A program made the position numbers and the translations under genes. Below are positions 61,360 through 64,000 of a DNA stretch of 64,000 nucleotides, in pieces (within the stretch, counting starts at the first letter, position 1; each line of letters starts with the position of its first letter). Source of the DNA: Pseudorhodoplanes sp. (GTDB lineage: Bacteria > Pseudomonadota > Alphaproteobacteria > Rhizobiales > Xanthobacteraceae); the NCBI GenBank assembly GCA_022843165.1, contig JALHOD010000003.1, forward strand, positions 227,301-291,300. The letters run 5' to 3'. A model generated the notes under the pieces. The model searched no databases. It saw only the letters and a list, made by a program, of their open reading frames with translations, and was not told the origin of the DNA.

Positions 61360-61911
61360 ATGAGATCTTTCCGCGATATTCCGACATTTGTTGCAGGTCT
61401 TGGCGTGGCTTTGGCCATGTCGGCGGCGGCGATTTCGGTGGCCTGGGGGCAGGCGTCACCCACGCAGGGGGCGACATTGCTCGGCCAATATGGCGACTGG
61501 GGCGCCTATACCGCCTCGCCGGGCGGCAAGAAGGTCTGTTTTGCGCTCGCCAAGCCGGCCTCGTCTGCGACCAATCCGCCCAACCGTCCGCGCGATCCGG
61601 CCTGGCTGTTCATTTCCACCCGTCCGGCCGAGAAGGTGAAGGAAGAGGTGTCCGTCATCATCGGCTATCCGTTCAAGCCCAATGCCGACGCCAGCGTGGA
61701 GATCGGCGGCGCCAGTTTCGCCATGTACACGCAGAATGACGGCGCCTGGATCAAGAATGCCGCCGAGGAGGCGCGTCTGGTCGACGCCCTGCGCAAGGGG
61801 GCCGATGTCACCGTCCGTGGCGAATCCGGCCGCGGCACCAAGACCACGGACACCTTCTCGCTCAAGGGCATTTCCCAGGCGCTCGACCGCACCGCGCAGG
61901 AATGCCGTTAA
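61360..61911 (+). CDS. Invasion-associated locus B (IalB) family protein
   Basis: A secreted protein of 183 residues: signal peptide about 1-31 (ending VAWGQ), then an IalB domain with YGDWGAYTASPGGKKVCFALAKP, the strand WLFISTRPAEKVKEEVSVIIGYPFKPN and TFSLKGISQALDRTAQECR carrying the second Cys. IalB was named in Bartonella for erythrocyte invasion, but homologues are general in Rhizobiales and their role in free-living species is unknown. ATG at 61360 begins the signal peptide; the track start reads into the upstream quinone oxidoreductase. Confidence 0.9.
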   Translation: MRSFRDIPTFVAGLGVALAMSAAAISVAWGQASPTQGATLLGQYGDWGAYTASPGGKKVCFALAKPASSATNPPNRPRDPAWLFISTRPAEKVKEEVSVIIGYPFKPNADASVEIGGASFAMYTQNDGAWIKNAAEEARLVDALRKGADVTVRGESGRGTKTTDTFSLKGISQALDRTAQECR

Positions 61912-61920
61912 TTATTTGGC

Positions 61921-62040
61921 GTCGTCCCGGCCAAGCGAGCGTCAGCGAGCGCGAGCCGGGACCCATACCCCCTGTATTTCCGTAAACCAGAGGCCGGTGG
62001 CTATGGGTTCCGGCTCTCGCTTTCGCTCGGCCGGAACGAC
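61921..62040. repeat. Dispersed palindromic repeat of Bradyrhizobium-type genomes
   Basis: A 120-base inverted repeat: GTCGTCCCGGCCAAGCGAGC at the left end faces CGCTCGGCCGGAACGAC at the right end, and each arm contains its own smaller hairpin (CCCGGC...GAGCCGGGAC; TTCCGGCTC...GGCCGG). It starts ten bases after the ialB stop. Elements with this outer GTCGTCCCGGCC and inner GGGACCCATA motif are scattered in many related genomes. Confidence 0.75.
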
Positions 62041-62100
62041 CCTGATAAATGGTCGTCCAGGCCCCATCTATGCTACGACCGCGCGCCATCCGCGCCTTAT

Positions 62101-63324
62101 ATGATTGCCATGACCGCCGCCGAACTGACCCTCGAAAAGACGCCGCTGGAGCGCTATGTCGCCCCGGCGAAGCCCTCGCTGGTCGGCGCCTCGCGCGCCG
62201 AGCTTGCGGCGATGCTGGGCCACATCGGCGTGCCGGAACGCGCGCAGAAGATGCGCGCGCAGCAGATATGGCACTGGCTCTATGTGCGCGGCGCCCGCGA
62301 TTTTTCCGACATGACCTCGGTGTCGAAGGATCTGCGCGCCGAACTCGAACAGCATTTCACGCTCGAGCGTCCCGAGATCGTCGCCGAGCAGGTGTCGAAC
62401 GACGGCACCCGCAAATGGCTGCTGCGGCTTCCCGGCGAAACCGTTGGCGAGCGCCCGCATGAGGTCGAGTGCGTCTATATCCCCGAAACCGATCGCGGCA
62501 CATTGTGCGTCTCCAGCCAGGTCGGCTGCACGCTGAACTGTTCCTTCTGCCACACCGGCACGCAGCGTCTGGTGCGCAATCTCACCGCCGGCGAGATCGT
62601 CGGCCAGATCATGGTGGCGCGCGACCGGCTCGGCGATTTTCTCGGGCAGGAGCATGCCAAGGGTCCCGGCCTGCCGACCGAGGGCGAGCGCTTCGTCTCC
62701 AACATCGTCATGATGGGCATGGGCGAGCCGCTCTACAATTTCGAGGCGGTGCGCGACGCGCTCTTGGTCGCAAGCGACGGCGAGGGCCTGTCGCTGTCGC
62801 GCCGCCGCATCACGCTCTCGACCTCCGGCGTGGTGCCGAACATCTCCCGCACCGGCGAGGAGATTGCCTGCATGCTGGCGATTTCGCTGCATGCGGTGCG
62901 CGACGATCTGCGCAACGAGCTGGTGCCGCTCAACCGCAAATATCCAATCAAGGAATTGCTTGAGGCCTGCCGCAATTATCCCGGCGTGTCGAATGCGCGC
63001 CGCATCACCTTCGAATACGTGATGCTGAAAGGCGTCAACGACTCGCTCTCGGACGCCAAGGAACTGGTGCGGCTGCTCAAGGGCATTCCCGCCAAGATCA
63101 ATCTCATTCCGTTCAATCCCTGGCCCGGCACGACGTATGAGTGCTCGGACTGGGAGCAGATCGAGAAGTTTTCCGAAGTCGTGTTCAATGCCGGCTATGC
63201 CTCGCCGGTGCGCACCCCGCGCGGCCGCGACATTCTCGCCGCCTGCGGCCAGCTCAAGAGCGCGACGGAGAAGCTGTCAGTGCGCGAGCGCATGGCTTTG
63301 CGGGCGATGGCGATGACGGATTGA
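62101..63324 (+). CDS. rlmN: Dual-specificity 23S rRNA/tRNA adenine-C2 methyltransferase RlmN
   Basis: A radical-SAM enzyme of 407 residues that methylates A2503 of 23S rRNA and A37 of some tRNAs. The 4Fe-4S motif is [11 protein letters not shown] (C-x3-C-x2-C). The C-terminal half holds [22 protein letters not shown] and the late Cys in [10 protein letters not shown] that is methylated or forms the intermediate, with the partner Cys in YECSDW expected as in E. coli. Starts at 62101 or, less likely, three codons later. Only 60 bases separate it from the palindromic repeat. Confidence 0.95.
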   Translation: MIAMTAAELTLEKTPLERYVAPAKPSLVGASRAELAAMLGHIGVPERAQKMRAQQIWHWLYVRGARDFSDMTSVSKDLRAELEQHFTLERPEIVAEQVSNDGTRKWLLRLPGETVGERPHEVECVYIPETDRGTLCVSSQVGCTLNCSFCHTGTQRLVRNLTAGEIVGQIMVARDRLGDFLGQEHAKGPGLPTEGERFVSNIVMMGMGEPLYNFEAVRDALLVASDGEGLSLSRRRITLSTSGVVPNISRTGEEIACMLAISLHAVRDDLRNELVPLNRKYPIKELLEACRNYPGVSNARRITFEYVMLKGVNDSLSDAKELVRLLKGIPAKINLIPFNPWPGTTYECSDWEQIEKFSEVVFNAGYASPVRTPRGRDILAACGQLKSATEKLSVRERMALRAMAMTD

Positions 63325-63353
63325 CTGTTTCCGCCCAGATCAGGAATTGCCCT

Positions 63354-63806
63354 ATGTCCCTTTTCGTCCGCTTCTTCGTGATCATCTTCGCCCTGATGGT
63401 CTCCATTCTCGCGGCCGGGCTCGCGCTCGCGATCGGCATCATGCTGCCGGACTACGTCACCGTCACCACCGACCCGATCGAGCATTTCGCGTTCTTCTTC
63501 GTCAGCTTCTTCACCACCGGCCTGGTCGGTGCCTATGCCTTCCTGCCGGCGCTGATCCTGATCGGCATCGCCGAGGGGGTCGCTATCCGCTCGATCTTCT
63601 ATTACGCACTCGGCGGCGCCGCGATCGGGCTGCTGGCCTATTTCGGCACCAACATGTCGGTGCGGCTGGAAGAGACCACCGACATGCCGCCGGTCGCCTT
63701 CGGGCTGCAGCTTGTCGCCGCCGCCGGCATCGTCGCCGGCTTCGTCTATTGGCTGATCGCCGGTCGCAATGCCGGCAGGTGGAAGACGTCGCTGGGGGCG
63801 GTGTAA
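63354..63806 (+). CDS. Membrane protein of unknown function, four helices
   Basis: A protein of 150 residues with four hydrophobic segments (about 5-28, 45-68, 72-92, 118-140) and few charged residues outside NMSVRLEETTDMPP. The pattern FVSFFTTGLVGAYAFLPALILIGIAEGVAIRS is recurrent in Rhizobiales proteins found beside rlmN, but no function is assigned. The start MSLFVRFF lies 29 bases after the rlmN stop with CAGGAA upstream; the longer track ORF overlaps rlmN in another frame. Confidence 0.77.
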   Translation: MSLFVRFFVIIFALMVSILAAGLALAIGIMLPDYVTVTTDPIEHFAFFFVSFFTTGLVGAYAFLPALILIGIAEGVAIRSIFYYALGGAAIGLLAYFGTNMSVRLEETTDMPPVAFGLQLVAAAGIVAGFVYWLIAGRNAGRWKTSLGAV

Positions 63807-63813
63807 CTCCTTC

Positions 63814-63844
63814 GTCATGCGCGGACTTGATCCGCGCATCCATC
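63814..63844. repeat. ATGCGCGGA-CTTGA-TCCGCGCAT palindromic repeat
   Basis: Two perfect 9-bp arms with a five-base loop, followed by CCATC. The sequence GTCATGCGCGGACTTGATCCGCGCATCCATC occurs as a dispersed element in many alphaproteobacterial chromosomes. It lies eight bases after the membrane protein stop. Confidence 0.7.
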
Positions 63845-63858
63845 TTCTTCGCGAGTTT

Positions 63859-63893
63859 GTAGGATGGGTTGAGCGCAGCGAAACCCATCCTAC
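63859..63893. repeat. GTAGGATGGGTT...AACCCATCCTAC palindromic repeat
   Basis: Two perfect 12-bp arms enclose an 11-base spacer GAGCGCAGCGA. This is a second class of dispersed element (TAGGATGGGTTGAGCGCAGCGAAACCCATCC) known from related genomes, only 14 bases from the previous repeat. It sits between convergent genes and may also stop transcription, although no T-run follows. Confidence 0.75.
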
Positions 63894-63904
63894 GTGAGTG
63901 TGCT

Positions 63905-64000
63905 CTAATTGCCCCGCGCCAGCAGCAGCCGCAGCGCGAACGCCCCCATCAGCCCGGCAAACATCCAGTCGAAGGCACGCATGATGCGCGGCGAGCGCCG
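63905..64000 (-). CDS. LysE/RhtB family exporter, C-terminal end (5' part outside window)
   Basis: The last 31 codons of a minus-strand gene are visible, ending in TAG. The segment SPRIMRAFDWMFAGLMGAFALRLLLARGN is typical of the final helix of LysE/RhtB-type amino-acid exporters, in which a basic stretch precedes a helix with GxxFxGLGLRL character. Too little is present to say more. Confidence 0.55.
   Translation of the reverse strand, partial: RRSPRIMRAFDWMFAGLMGAFALRLLLARGN

Noticed and set aside
1-64000. CRISPR arrays, prophage, insertion sequences or integrated islands
   Set aside because: No regular spaced repeats, transposase, integrase or phage structural genes were seen. Both tRNA genes lack a duplicated 3' end nearby that would mark an attachment site.

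Overview
The window is a 64 kb chromosomal segment of a high-GC alphaproteobacterium, most likely order Hyphomicrobiales (Rhizobiales), near the Bradyrhizobium/Rhodopseudomonas/Pseudolabrys group. This placement is inferred from gene content: mitofilin-like protein followed by hemY, an HWE histidine kinase, IalB, a cpa/tad pilus locus, an LplT-PlsC-Aas fusion, many Bug/TRAP/ABC solute receptors, and dispersed palindromic repeats of a type seen in these genomes. No phage, insertion sequence or CRISPR array is visible, and coding density is high throughout.

Layout. 1-2.4 kb: end of a mitofilin-like gene, hemY and tRNA-Thr(CGT). 2.4-10.9 kb: HWE kinase, a TSUP exporter divergent from a 2-hydroxyacid dehydrogenase, an NMT1/THI5-type ABC importer (receptor, ATPase, permease), and a chromate module (rhodanese-ChrB followed by ChrA). 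11-16.1 kb: DMT exporter, isoprenylcysteine-methyltransferase-like membrane protein divergent from a second 2-hydroxyacid dehydrogenase, a duplicated AprI/Inh protease inhibitor, RadC and methionine aminopeptidase. 16.1-24.2 kb, all on the minus strand: a probable sugar-acid uptake and catabolic region with an IlvD/Edd dehydratase, a TRAP transporter (DctP, DctQ, DctM), a PEP-mutase/isocitrate-lyase-family enzyme and a DenD-like dehydrogenase. 24.2-29.9 kb: CNNM/CorC protein, small potassium-channel-like protein, aminotransferase, MliC-like lysozyme inhibitor, DMT exporter and an unrecognised membrane protein. 29.9-32 kb: the arsenic operon arsR-arsC-acr3.

32-37 kb: the 1146-residue phospholipid-remodelling fusion, a RidA protein and a small dehydrogenase. 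37.2-45.6 kb: a Tad pilus assembly locus in the order cpaB, cpaC, cpaD-like, cpaE, cpaF, tadB, tadC, tadD. The pilin, prepilin peptidase and TadE/F/G genes are not here. 45.7-56.7 kb: TerB-like protein, SDR, GATase, RidA overlapping an MFS exporter, tRNA-Ala(CGC), YggT, DUF167, FolD, secreted proteins, TypA/BipA and an M50 protease with CBS domains. 56.8-64 kb: a tight operon of pterin carbinolamine dehydratase, an atypical SDR and an atypical alpha/beta hydrolase, then a Bug receptor, YkvA-like protein, quinone oxidoreductase, IalB, RlmN, a small membrane protein and the end of a LysE exporter.

Most notable observations: the adjacent, one-base-overlapping SDR and alpha/beta hydrolase both lack canonical catalytic residues (no Lys in YxxxK; Lys in place of the nucleophile Ser). 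A leader hairpin appears to mask the ribosome binding site of the chromate-resistance gene. A perfect 17-bp palindrome and a set of iterated ATTGCC/GGCAAT half-sites each lie in a divergent intergenic region beside a 2-hydroxyacid dehydrogenase. A 13-bp-stem terminator separates the TRAP receptor gene from its membrane subunit genes.
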